Source: JBPRGG01 sp051418075
Lineage (GTDB): Bacteria > Bacteroidota > Bacteroidia > Cytophagales > Cyclobacteriaceae
Assembly (NCBI GenBank): GCA_051418075.1
Contig: JBPRGG010000037.1
Coordinates: forward strand, 1 to 64,000
Length of the DNA: 64,000 nt
Reading direction: 5' to 3'
In this document: piece by piece, positions 27,701 through 35,208 of the stretch
Layout: every line of letters begins with the position of its first letter
Position numbering within the stretch: the first letter of the stretch is position 1
The notes under the pieces: generated by a model
Told to the model about the DNA's origin: nothing
Seen by the model: the letters and a program-made list of their open reading frames with translations, nothing else
Databases searched by the model: none
Program-made: the position numbers and the translations under genes

Positions 27701-28057
27701 ACCATGTATCAGCGTAATAAGATCCAGGAAGAAAGCCTTTTCTATGAGTCCCGGAAACACTCAGGTCAATATCCCATCGTTGGTGTGAATACATTTTTAA
27801 GTCAGGAACCAGAGCAAGCCCCTAAAAATATCACCCGCGCCACTACTGAAGAAAAAGATAATCAGATTCAAAACCTGCAAAACCTGTATAGATTGCACCA
27901 TGAAGAATCTCAAACCCTGCTCATAAACCTGAAAAAGGATGTTCTGGCCGGTGAAAACATTTTCGATGTACTGATGGAAGTGACAAAATACTGTTCTTTA
28001 GGACAAATCACTCAAACACTTTTTGAGGTAGGTGGACAATACCGCAGAAATATGTAG
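24722..28057 (+). CDS. icmF: Fused isobutyryl-CoA mutase (IcmF)
   Basis: 1111-residue B12 enzyme that interconverts isobutyryl-CoA and n-butyryl-CoA. Domain order is that of IcmF: cobalamin-binding domain (about 15-140, base-on His26 in DGHDASI), a MeaB-like GTPase chaperone domain (P-loop GTGGSGKSS about 200-208, NKFD 340-343), and the mutase TIM barrel (about 520-1111). Substrate-selecting positions look like isobutyryl rather than methylmalonyl type: Phe in GVFPFKR where MCM has Tyr, and Gln in AQNTCIF where MCM has Arg (from family knowledge). It stands alone, diverging from the lipid transport operon. A role in branched-chain acid metabolism is inferred. Confidence 0.92.
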   Translation: MSHKPEIYQPKNHLRVLTAASLFDGHDASINIMRRIMQASGAEVIHLGHNRSAHEIVSSAIQEDVQSIAITSYQGGHLEFFKYIFDLLHEKGRQDIRLFGGGGGTILASEIENMEAYGITKIYTPEDGRKLGLQGMINDLLQKSDFPLGLDQPLDQMDLKDPKMMARAITLAENEPDRFLNANPSGLVSDKETPVIGITGTGGSGKSSLVDELIRRFVEHRKDQQIGIISVDPTKRKTGGALLGDRIRMNAIYHPAIFMRSLATRQAHISLSRHIDKVIHLMKAAGYDLIILESSGIGQSDSEIVDFADLSVYVMTPEFGAASQLEKIDMLDFADLVVINKFDKKGALDALKDVKKQYQRNHQLWQQDPEQMPVIGSIASQFNDPGMNQLFNKVLKRLNWRPDKDLSLKTSSKIQIIPGKREGYLAEISESVRNYNLWVQKQSQLATQLFALSTSIKIIPETQTELEKALKEHMSSLEQRLNPDNLKIIQEWPEMIKKYQQEEFIYKIRGKEIKIKTSDLTLSNSRIPKVALPRYESWGDILKWNLQENVPGEFPYTAGVFPFKRESEDPTRMFAGEGAPERTNHRFHYLCHDIAAKRLSTAFDSVTLYGNDPDHRPDIYGKVGNSGVSICSLDDAKKLYSGFNLADPRTSVSMTINGPAAIITAFFLNAAIDQQCEIYIRENRLTETIEQKIRQKFEHKNAKPPQYQGNLPEGNDGLGLMLLGVTGDQVLPKETYQKIKADTLLRVRGTVQADILKEDQAQNTCIFSTEFSLKLMGDVQQYFIDHQVQNFYSVSISGYHIAEAGANPITQLAFTLANGFTYVEYYLSRGMDIDQFAPNLSFFFSNGIDAEYAVIGRVARRIWAKAIKNIYGGNERSQKLKYHIQTSGRSLHAQEISFNDIRTTLQALYAIYDNCNSLHTNAYDEAITTPTEESVRKAMAIQLIINKELGLAKNENPIQGSFIIEQLTDLVEEAVMLEFDRLNDRGGVLGAMETMYQRNKIQEESLFYESRKHSGQYPIVGVNTFLSQEPEQAPKNITRATTEEKDNQIQNLQNLYRLHHEESQTLLINLKKDVLAGENIFDVLMEVTKYCSLGQITQTLFEVGGQYRRNM

Positions 28058-28170
28058 TTAAATCCTGCTTTTATTCTTTCAATCCTACACCTGTAATCAT
28101 TATTCTCTAAATAATGGATATAAAATTATCCTGCCCCTTATCTTCAAGCCTGCAATTAATTTAAGATGCT

Positions 28171-29784
28171 ATGAAATTAATGTTAAAGCCTTTATTTAGG
28201 TGTACATTGGGCTTATTTATTCTCAGTATGCTGATCAGCGCCTGTATCAGCGATTATGACTTTGACCAGGTAGCCCAGGTAAAATGGCAGCCCCAGTATG
28301 CATTGCCATTAATAAACGGAGCATTGGGTGTGGAACATCTGCTTAATGATGAAGATTCCTCTGCCTTAAGAACCTATGACGATGGTTTATTTTACCTGGT
28401 TTATGAAAAACAACTGGAATCCCGGGAAATCGGCGATTTAATTAAAATTCCAGACAAAATATTCAGCAGATCGTATTCCAGAAATATTCCGGTCGTCATA
28501 CCTCCTTTTTCCCAACAGGTGCTTTATCAACGCTCTGAGGTGATAGATCTGGAACTTTATCCTGAGCAATTATATGAAGCCCGTCTGAAACAGGGATCCA
28601 TCAGGCTTCACTTATATTCTAGTCATAATATACCCCTGCAAGTCCAGATCTCCTTCCCTTCTATAACTCAGGGAGGTGATTCTTTGGTAGTTCATCGTAC
28701 CTTATCGGCTTATTATGATCAGACCGAAATGATTGATATTTCCGGGTTAAACCTGGATATGACTCAAGCCCCTCCCGGCTATAACCAGGTTCCTTTAAAT
28801 ATTAGCGTAACAGCCAGTTCAAGAGGTGAACAAATTGAGGTTCCTGAAACCAGTGAAATTGGTTATACTGTGCAGTTTCAGCAAATTGAACCTCATTTCT
28901 TATTGGGTTATTTTGGTAATCAATGGGTAGAATTACCCAAAGACAGTCTAAAAGTAGGCCCACTGGGGGATTCTTTCGGCGGAACTGAAATAAGTCTGAA
29001 GGACACCAAAATTCAGCTGGATCTTTATAATGAGTATGGAATACCTGTGGCAGTTGATCTTAACCAGTTCCTGGGGATCGATCAGGAAGGAAATGCCAGG
29101 TCTGTCACTACAATGCCTGCCAGTCCCATTATTATCCAGGCGCCTACTATACCTTCAGAAGTAGAACATACAACCATTCAGGTTACCAATGCTTCTGAAA
29201 TCTTCAATATGCGCCCGGAATATCTTTATTATGCTGCCGAAGCCACTATTAATCCAGCTGATGTAAATCAGTTAAACTTTTTAACCGATACCAGTAAATT
29301 AAAAATTAACATTAAGGCTGAAGTGCCCTTATATGGTTCTGCCAAGGGTTTGATATTGGAAGACACCCTGGAAGCCCCACTAGGCGATGATTTAAAAGAT
29401 GTGGTGGTAGACAAAGCCATTATTAAGCTAAAGGTTCAAAATGAATTTCCCATCGGTGCGCACCTGCAAATTTATCTGGCTGATCAGCATTATCAAATAT
29501 TTGATTCGCTGCTGAATGAAGATCAAACACACCTGATTGTTGGCAGCCTGGTAGACCAGGAGGGGAACCTGAATAGTCCCGGCCTTTTTGACCAGGAAAT
29601 CACCCTAAGTAATCAGAAATTCGAACGATTATTAGCATCTGAATACCTGATCTTGAAGGCAACAATGGAAACAAGTCCTGTATCCGGCAATATGGATTAT
29701 CCGGATGTCAAATTAAAATCTCAATATAAACTTCATCTTAACCTGGGTTTACAAACACATTTAAATGTTTCATTGAATCCTTAA
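28171..29784 (+). CDS. Large lipoprotein, function unknown
   Basis: 537 residues. Signal peptide and lipobox (LISAC, Cys25), then an all-beta body starting with a KWQPQYALPLINGALG segment seen in Bacteroidota surface lipoproteins. I recognise no catalytic motif. The gene is 4 bases ahead of a DUF5723 barrel gene and is the first of three envelope genes on the same strand with tiny gaps, so it is probably the lipoprotein partner of that barrel and the following OmpA-type protein. Confidence 0.75.
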   Translation: MKLMLKPLFRCTLGLFILSMLISACISDYDFDQVAQVKWQPQYALPLINGALGVEHLLNDEDSSALRTYDDGLFYLVYEKQLESREIGDLIKIPDKIFSRSYSRNIPVVIPPFSQQVLYQRSEVIDLELYPEQLYEARLKQGSIRLHLYSSHNIPLQVQISFPSITQGGDSLVVHRTLSAYYDQTEMIDISGLNLDMTQAPPGYNQVPLNISVTASSRGEQIEVPETSEIGYTVQFQQIEPHFLLGYFGNQWVELPKDSLKVGPLGDSFGGTEISLKDTKIQLDLYNEYGIPVAVDLNQFLGIDQEGNARSVTTMPASPIIIQAPTIPSEVEHTTIQVTNASEIFNMRPEYLYYAAEATINPADVNQLNFLTDTSKLKINIKAEVPLYGSAKGLILEDTLEAPLGDDLKDVVVDKAIIKLKVQNEFPIGAHLQIYLADQHYQIFDSLLNEDQTHLIVGSLVDQEGNLNSPGLFDQEITLSNQKFERLLASEYLILKATMETSPVSGNMDYPDVKLKSQYKLHLNLGLQTHLNVSLNP

Positions 29785-29788
29785 TGTT

Positions 29789-31186
29789 ATGAATAAGAAC
29801 TTACTAACAATTATATTTCTGGTAGTGGCATTTCCTCTGTTGGGTCAGCAGGAAGGGACACTGCATTTTATGTCAGCCATTTCCCAGGCCCGCTACAATA
29901 ATCCGGCCCTGGCCCCACAATATCAATTAAATATTGGTTTGCCCGGAATCTCTTCTAATTACATCTCAGCCGCCAACTCAGGATTTAATTATAATAATAT
30001 ATTCTCCCGGCGGACAGAGGATGATTCTCTGATTGTGGATTTGATCAGCTTTTACAACAGTTTGAAAGAAAAGAATTATTTAAATGTAAATGCCAGCCTG
30101 GATCTGATGCACCTGGCTTTTAAACTCAATCCCAGAATACATTTGATGCTCAATGTTTCCCAAAAGATGACAGGCAGGATCATGTATCCACAGGATCTGG
30201 CCGGCCTTCTGATTAATGGAAATGCATCACTGATCAACCAAACTATGCATTTAAGTCCCGAAGTAGAATCTTCAGGATACCTGGAAGTAGGTGTAGGTGG
30301 GTCCTATAAAGTTGATCGTAATATAACAGTGGGAGCTCGTCTGAAAATATTAAAAGGCTTATTTAACATAACCACTGAAAAAGCTGATTTTACTTTGCAC
30401 ACAGATCCGGATTACAATATTACCATAGCCGGTGAAGCTCAGATCAATACTTCCGGCATTAATCAACTGGAGGACCTGAAAATTAACAGTTTTAAAGATG
30501 CCACAGCTTTAATGGCCAAAAATAATGGAGCGGCCATAGATTTGGGAGCAACCTACCAGGTTTTAGAAAATCTTTCTATAGGGTTAAGCCTGGTGGATAT
30601 TGGCAGCATTAAATGGAACAATGACCTTACCAGCCAGGTACTGGAAAATGATGTAGCATATACCTTTAAAGGATTTGATCTGGCCAAAGTACTGGAAGGG
30701 GATGATGTGGGTTTTACCGAGTCCCTTGACTCATTAACGGAAACCCTCGAATTTAAAGAAGTAACAGGCAAAGCCTATCGAACCGTATTGCCTAAAAAGG
30801 TGTATCTCAGCGGTGATTATGAATTTATACCCAATTTAAGAGCTGGTCTGCTTTTTTACAGTGAAATGCACCAGGGAAGATTTAACGGAGGTGTCTCATC
30901 CAGTCTGATCAAGGATTTTGGCAGGCTCATGAGTTTATCTTTGAGCTATTCTGTGAACAATCACAGTTACAATAATTTAGGAGCAGGAATATCATTTAAT
31001 TTTTCTCCGGTACAACTGTATTTCGTGGGGGACAATACTTTAAGGGCCCCCCTTACCCTGGCTACCCAGAAAGAATTGAATCCATTTCTTAACAGTACCA
31101 AAAACTTTAATTTAAGGTTTGGAATGAATCTGATATTTGGTTACAGTAAAAAACAAGATCGAATATCCAGCTATCCGGAGTTTTAA
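29789..31186 (+). CDS. DUF5723 outer-membrane beta-barrel protein
   Basis: 465 residues. Signal peptide (1-19, ending LLGQ), then a repetitive beta-barrel pattern starting MSAISQARYNNPALAP and including YLEVGVGGSYKV, IDLGATYQVL and a final NLRFGMNLIFGY strand. This is the DUF5723 family, related in architecture to PorV/PorP-type porins that work with type IX secretion. Expected in the outer membrane. It lies between the lipoprotein gene (4-base gap) and the OmpA-type gene (25-base gap). Confidence 0.8.
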   Translation: MNKNLLTIIFLVVAFPLLGQQEGTLHFMSAISQARYNNPALAPQYQLNIGLPGISSNYISAANSGFNYNNIFSRRTEDDSLIVDLISFYNSLKEKNYLNVNASLDLMHLAFKLNPRIHLMLNVSQKMTGRIMYPQDLAGLLINGNASLINQTMHLSPEVESSGYLEVGVGGSYKVDRNITVGARLKILKGLFNITTEKADFTLHTDPDYNITIAGEAQINTSGINQLEDLKINSFKDATALMAKNNGAAIDLGATYQVLENLSIGLSLVDIGSIKWNNDLTSQVLENDVAYTFKGFDLAKVLEGDDVGFTESLDSLTETLEFKEVTGKAYRTVLPKKVYLSGDYEFIPNLRAGLLFYSEMHQGRFNGGVSSSLIKDFGRLMSLSLSYSVNNHSYNNLGAGISFNFSPVQLYFVGDNTLRAPLTLATQKELNPFLNSTKNFNLRFGMNLIFGYSKKQDRISSYPEF

Positions 31187-31211
31187 AAGGAAAGATAAAT
31201 TTGAATAGAAA

Positions 31212-33287
31212 ATGAAAAATTCAATCCTATATATTTTCATCACCCTGGGCTGGATGTTTACCAGCCAGGCTCAGGCACAAGAAGCTTTTATACCCCAAAA
31301 CATGGGCGAATTTGTGAATTCACGTTATAGCGAGATCAACCCGGTAATATCCCCCGATGGCAGTACTTTATACTTTGTCCGGGTAAATCATCCTGCCAAT
31401 AATTATGGTGAGGAAAACAGCCAGGATATTTGGTTCACTAAAAAAAATGAGGATGGAACCTGGGCCGAAGCTACCCGATTGTCTGATTCTATAAATATCG
31501 CCCGGTTTAATTCCATTCTTTCAATTTCTGCTGATGGTCATACAGCCTTAATCAATGGTGTATTTGATAAAAAAGGCACCATATGGAAAAAAAGGGGAAT
31601 ATCCATGATAAAAAAAACACCCAATGGTTGGTCCAAACCTGAACCTATCAAAATTAATGGCTATGAAAAGGCCAATAAAGGTATGCTCAGTGATGCTTTT
31701 CTCAGTTTTGATGGATCTATCCTGGTATTAAGCTTTGGTAAGTCCTACAATAGCCAACGGAATGATCTTTATATCAGCTTCAAAAAGGACCAGTGGGAGT
31801 ACTCACGTCCTAAAAGAATTAAGGCTTTAAAAACCAAATTCAATGAAACAGCGCCATTTTTAAGCAGTGATAATAAAGTCCTCTATTTTGCCAGTAACAG
31901 GCGGGGAGCATTAAACTATGATATTTACCGTACCGAAAGACTGGACCATGATTGGGAAGAGTGGTCTACGCCTGAATTGATCAATGACACCATCAATTCT
32001 CTGCGGTATGAATCTTTTTACAAGACTAATGAAAAAGGAAGTATGGCCTATTATAGTTCTGGTCACGAATCTATAGGCAAAGCTGATATTTTCCAAATGA
32101 AGATTTTTGAGGAAAATCCATACGTGGTAGTAAGTGGCCGGATCATCAATAAAACAAATGATCAACCACTGCCTCCCGGATCCGACTTCCTGATCACCGC
32201 CAATGGAGCTCCCATTGATTCCCTGATCGTCGATCATCAAACCTCCTCCTATCAGGCTGTTATGAGGCTGGGTAATAGCTACTCTCTTAAAGCAGAATTA
32301 AAAAACCACCGGGGTAAAAATGAAATTATAAACACATCAGATTGGCATGAATATAGGGAAATTGAGCAGGATCTTATGGTAGAACCTTTAAATTACATAT
32401 CCATATCCGGAGCATTAATCCTGAAAAGCACTAATGAAATGATTCCTGCCAGGGCCAATCCACAGATTCTGGTAAATGGGCAGAAAGTTGATTCTCTGGA
32501 AATCAATCCGGAACAGGGTACCTATCATGTGAAACTCCCTTTTGGAAAAATGTACAAGTTTTTGGTTAATACCACCCAATATGAAGCCATTCCCGAGATG
32601 TTAAATGCTGCAAACATCTCTGAATTTACAGAGATCGTACAAAACCTTTACGTGGATGTGCAAAAAACAGCCATTATCACCGGAAAGATCCTGGATGACA
32701 AAACCCAGAAACCTTTTCCTAAAGATATCCCGGTTGTGATCAATATTGATGATGAAGAAGTGAAACAGGTAAAAATAGACAGTTTGAGCCGGAATTATAT
32801 GCTGGAGTTGGGATTAGGCCGGAGTTATTTGATCAATGCCATGGCAGACAATTACTATCCTATGTTCGAAACCATTGATCTGACCAATGAAAAAGATCGC
32901 ATCAGGGTTTATAAAGATCTTACCCTGATCCCCATTGAAATAGGCACTTCGGTAAGGCTTAACAATATCTTTTTTGAAACCGGAAAAGCTACCCTTAAAG
33001 CAGAGTCATTTGAAGAACTGGATCGGGTGGTTAAATTCCTAAACGATTACCCAGCCATTCAGGTAGAAATTGGTGGTCATACAGACAATGTAGGAAAGGC
33101 TGCTTATAACTTGCAGCTATCCAAACAACGGGCTCAGTCTGTAGCAGAATATATTATGTCAAAAGGACTCCCTGCCAGTGCCATTACTTATAAAGGATAT
33201 GGGCTTACCAATCCAGTGGCTGACAATAAAACGCCTATGGGAAGACAACTTAACCGGCGGGTCGAATTTACCATTATAGGAAAATGA
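31212..33287 (+). CDS. PD40 propeller - CRD repeats - OmpA peptidoglycan-binding protein (PorE-like)
   Basis: 691 residues. Signal peptide (1-23), then a WD40-like/PD40 propeller (about 35-298, with NPVISPDGSTLYFV and APFLSSDNKVLYFASNRRG). Next come three tandem carboxypeptidase-regulatory-like repeats (about 306-390, 396-485 and 488-575, each with a Gly-rich first strand and a DSL or DS turn). Last is an OmpA domain (about 585-691, GGHTDNVG and NRRVEF). The OmpA part binds peptidoglycan. The layout matches PorE of the type IX system, without its TPR front. With the DUF5723 barrel it probably forms a cell-wall-anchored outer membrane complex. Confidence 0.85.
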   Translation: MKNSILYIFITLGWMFTSQAQAQEAFIPQNMGEFVNSRYSEINPVISPDGSTLYFVRVNHPANNYGEENSQDIWFTKKNEDGTWAEATRLSDSINIARFNSILSISADGHTALINGVFDKKGTIWKKRGISMIKKTPNGWSKPEPIKINGYEKANKGMLSDAFLSFDGSILVLSFGKSYNSQRNDLYISFKKDQWEYSRPKRIKALKTKFNETAPFLSSDNKVLYFASNRRGALNYDIYRTERLDHDWEEWSTPELINDTINSLRYESFYKTNEKGSMAYYSSGHESIGKADIFQMKIFEENPYVVVSGRIINKTNDQPLPPGSDFLITANGAPIDSLIVDHQTSSYQAVMRLGNSYSLKAELKNHRGKNEIINTSDWHEYREIEQDLMVEPLNYISISGALILKSTNEMIPARANPQILVNGQKVDSLEINPEQGTYHVKLPFGKMYKFLVNTTQYEAIPEMLNAANISEFTEIVQNLYVDVQKTAIITGKILDDKTQKPFPKDIPVVINIDDEEVKQVKIDSLSRNYMLELGLGRSYLINAMADNYYPMFETIDLTNEKDRIRVYKDLTLIPIEIGTSVRLNNIFFETGKATLKAESFEELDRVVKFLNDYPAIQVEIGGHTDNVGKAAYNLQLSKQRAQSVAEYIMSKGLPASAITYKGYGLTNPVADNKTPMGRQLNRRVEFTIIGK

Positions 33288-33320
33288 TAATGACTACTAT
33301 AAATTTGCATTTAAGTAGGA

Positions 33321-33343
33321 GCCTCAGCAATGAGGCTTTTTTT
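33321..33343 (+). terminator. Intrinsic terminator after the OmpA-type gene
   Basis: GCCTCA (33321-33326), loop GCAA, TGAGGC (33331-33336), then seven T. It closes the three-gene envelope operon 34 bases after its last stop. Confidence 0.85.
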
Positions 33344-33351
33344 ATTTTACT

Positions 33352-33588
33352 TCAGCATCTTTGAATATCATCTCTCAGTTGAATCTTACCATCGAGCAGG
33401 TTAATTTTGCCCCGGTTATGCAGAAAATCTACCACCTGTTCCTTGCCCAATAACCGATCTGAACAGCTTTTAAACATGATTTCCGGTCCGAATTCCCGGG
33501 AGATCAGGATCATCAGTATTTCTTGCGTCACAGGAAGGGATTGCTGGGCTAAAAGATCTAAAACATTATGAATATGAGTCACTTGCAT
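33352..33588 (-). CDS. YecH-family small protein (DUF2492)
   Basis: 78 residues recognised as DUF2492/YecH from the layout: an early HIHNVLDLL segment, ILMILISREFGPEIMF, a KSCSDRLLGKEQVVDFL segment with the conserved Cys, and a short C-terminal tail ending in Cys. The family is thought to bind metal through His and Cys residues; function is unknown. It converges with the OmpA-type gene, separated by the terminator, and is followed upstream by the macrodomain gene on the same strand. Confidence 0.75.
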   Translation of the reverse strand: MQVTHIHNVLDLLAQQSLPVTQEILMILISREFGPEIMFKSCSDRLLGKEQVVDFLHNRGKINLLDGKIQLRDDIQRC

Positions 33589-33649
33589 ATTTTTTTATTC
33601 AAATATAGGCCACTTCATCAGCAGTTATTTATGATCTCAATCATAAAGC

Positions 33650-34156
33650 TCATATTTCCAACTTTTGCTGATAGATCTGATAGTTTACCTGGTCAAAAAC
33701 TGCAAATATTATTTTTTCCGGGACTTTATACTGATCAAAAAACTGTCTTACCTGCCTGATCGCTATTTCGGCAGCCTTATCTTTGGGAAAATGATATACC
33801 CCGGTTCTGATATTGGGAAAAGCAATTGATTTGATATCATGCTCCAGGGCCAATTGCAGACTACTTTGGTAGCATCCTGCCAAAAGTTGATCTTCTCCCT
33901 GATTTCCTCCTTTCCAAACTGGCCCTACCGCATGTATGACGTACTTTGCCGGTAAATTATATCCTTTGGTGATTTTAGCCTGACCGGTTGGACATCCATG
34001 TAAAGCTTTGCATGCTTCGAGTAATTGCGGGCCGGCAGCCCGATGAATAGCTCCATCCACACCACCTCCACCTAACAAGCTGGTATTTGCGGCATTTACA
34101 ATAGCATCTACTTTTAGTTGGGTAATATCTGTCTGTAACAGCTCTATCTTTTCCAT
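33650..34156 (-). CDS. Macrodomain protein (O-acetyl-ADP-ribose deacetylase type)
   Basis: 168-residue macrodomain resembling YmdB/MacroD. It binds ADP-ribose and likely hydrolyses O-acetyl-ADP-ribose or ADP-ribosylated carboxylates. Motifs: DAIVNAANTSLLGGGGVDGAIHR (about 17-39, with the Asn-Ala-Ala-Asn and GGGVD core) and AFPNIRTGVYHFP (about 120-132), where the usual Ser before Thr-Gly-Val-Tyr is Arg. It is cytosolic. No ADP-ribosyltransferase gene is nearby, so no toxin pair is indicated. Confidence 0.9.
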   Translation of the reverse strand: MEKIELLQTDITQLKVDAIVNAANTSLLGGGGVDGAIHRAAGPQLLEACKALHGCPTGQAKITKGYNLPAKYVIHAVGPVWKGGNQGEDQLLAGCYQSSLQLALEHDIKSIAFPNIRTGVYHFPKDKAAEIAIRQVRQFFDQYKVPEKIIFAVFDQVNYQIYQQKLEI

Positions 34157-34221
34157 AAATTCAGGTAACTTTCAACTTAAATAATAAGACATTTACCAGT
34201 AAGATGTTTGAAAAAGGGAGC

Positions 34222-34261
34222 AATAAAAAACCTTGTCTGCAATATCAGGCTGACAAGGTTT
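34222..34261 (-). terminator. Intrinsic terminator of the DUF1080 gene
   Basis: Read on the minus strand: AAACCTTGTC, a 14-base loop, GACAAGGTTT, then a run of T (forward bases 34225-34230 are A). The perfect 10-bp stem is at 34228-34237 and 34252-34261, 21 bases after the stop codon. Confidence 0.8.
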
Positions 34262-34282
34262 CGGTAAATTTTTTTATCCTTA

Positions 34283-35020
34283 TTAAAGGGGGCGGATCCA
34301 AATGTTCCGGTAACTGACCGGGTTGCCATGATCCTGCAGCATCAGGGGAGCATCACCATGTTCTTTATATGAAGGTAAGCCAATGTATTCGGTATTACCT
34401 TTAATTTCCGTATTGTTTTGTATAACAATACCATTATGCAAAACCGTAATACGAGCAGGGTATTTTACTGAACCATCTTCCTTAAAAACAGGTGCAGTAT
34501 AAATAATATCATAAGTTTGCCATTCCCCCGGAGCTTTGGTTGCATTCACCAATGGCATGGTCTGTTTATAAATGCTTCCTGCCTGACCATTAGAGTATGT
34601 GCGGTTATTGTATGAGTCCAACACTTGCAATTCGTACCTCTTTTGCAAAAAGATGCCGCTATTGCCTCTTCCTTGTCCTTCTCCTTTTACTTCAGATGGA
34701 GCCCGCCATTCAATATGTATCTGAGCATCTCCAAATGATTGCTTGGTTTGAACAGGTCCGGTTTTAGCAACTACAGTCATGGCTCCATCTTCTACTTTCC
34801 ATTTTGCCTCACCCCCATTTACACTTTCCCATTGTTCCAGATTATTGCCATCAAATAGCACGATGGCATCTGAGGGAGGCGCTTTTAAATCACCGGGTTG
34901 AATCTTTTTTGGTTCTGGTTCCCATATTTCGGTCTGTTCTGGTTTGAATTCCTGGGCGCGGGCTATGCCGGTTAAGCTTACCAGCAGTAAAAGCGCCCAA
35001 AGCTTTGTTTTATTAATCAT
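34283..35020 (-). CDS. DUF1080 (3-keto-disaccharide hydrolase-like) secreted protein
   Basis: 245 residues with a signal peptide (1-22, ending ARAQ). The body is a DUF1080 concanavalin-like sandwich: IVLFDGNNLEQWESVNGG, WKVEDGAMTVV, a GNSGIFLQKRYELQVLDS core and a final GNPVSYRNIWIRPL strand. Some members hydrolyse 3-keto-glycosides; many are uncharacterised secreted proteins in glycan-degrading bacteria. Two copies of GATTGTCACAAA lie upstream. Its own terminator suggests a single-gene unit. Confidence 0.88.
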   Translation of the reverse strand: MINKTKLWALLLLVSLTGIARAQEFKPEQTEIWEPEPKKIQPGDLKAPPSDAIVLFDGNNLEQWESVNGGEAKWKVEDGAMTVVAKTGPVQTKQSFGDAQIHIEWRAPSEVKGEGQGRGNSGIFLQKRYELQVLDSYNNRTYSNGQAGSIYKQTMPLVNATKAPGEWQTYDIIYTAPVFKEDGSVKYPARITVLHNGIVIQNNTEIKGNTEYIGLPSYKEHGDAPLMLQDHGNPVSYRNIWIRPL

Positions 35021-35084
35021 ATTTTTGGATTTTAATTGGTTTTGTTTATTAATTTAACAAACGCTAAATTATCATAATAATTTT

Positions 35085-35131
35085 GATTGTCACAAATGGA
35101 GTGCTCCCTATTTAGGACGGATTGTCACAAA
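35085..35131. repeat. 12-bp direct repeat upstream of the DUF1080 gene
   Basis: GATTGTCACAAA occurs at 35085-35096 and 35120-35131, a 35-bp period, 65-111 bases before the start codon. It may be a pair of regulator sites; no matching regulator is known here. Confidence 0.3.
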
Positions 35132-35208
35132 ATGTTTTTTTACCGGCTAATTTTTGATGACTAAAGGATGTACATCATCAACCAGGTAGGCTGGTTAGCT
35201 GCAAAAAC

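Noticed and set aside
33650..34156. Macrodomain as half of an ADP-ribosylation toxin-antitoxin pair
   Set aside because: No DarT-like or other ADP-ribosyltransferase gene is beside it.
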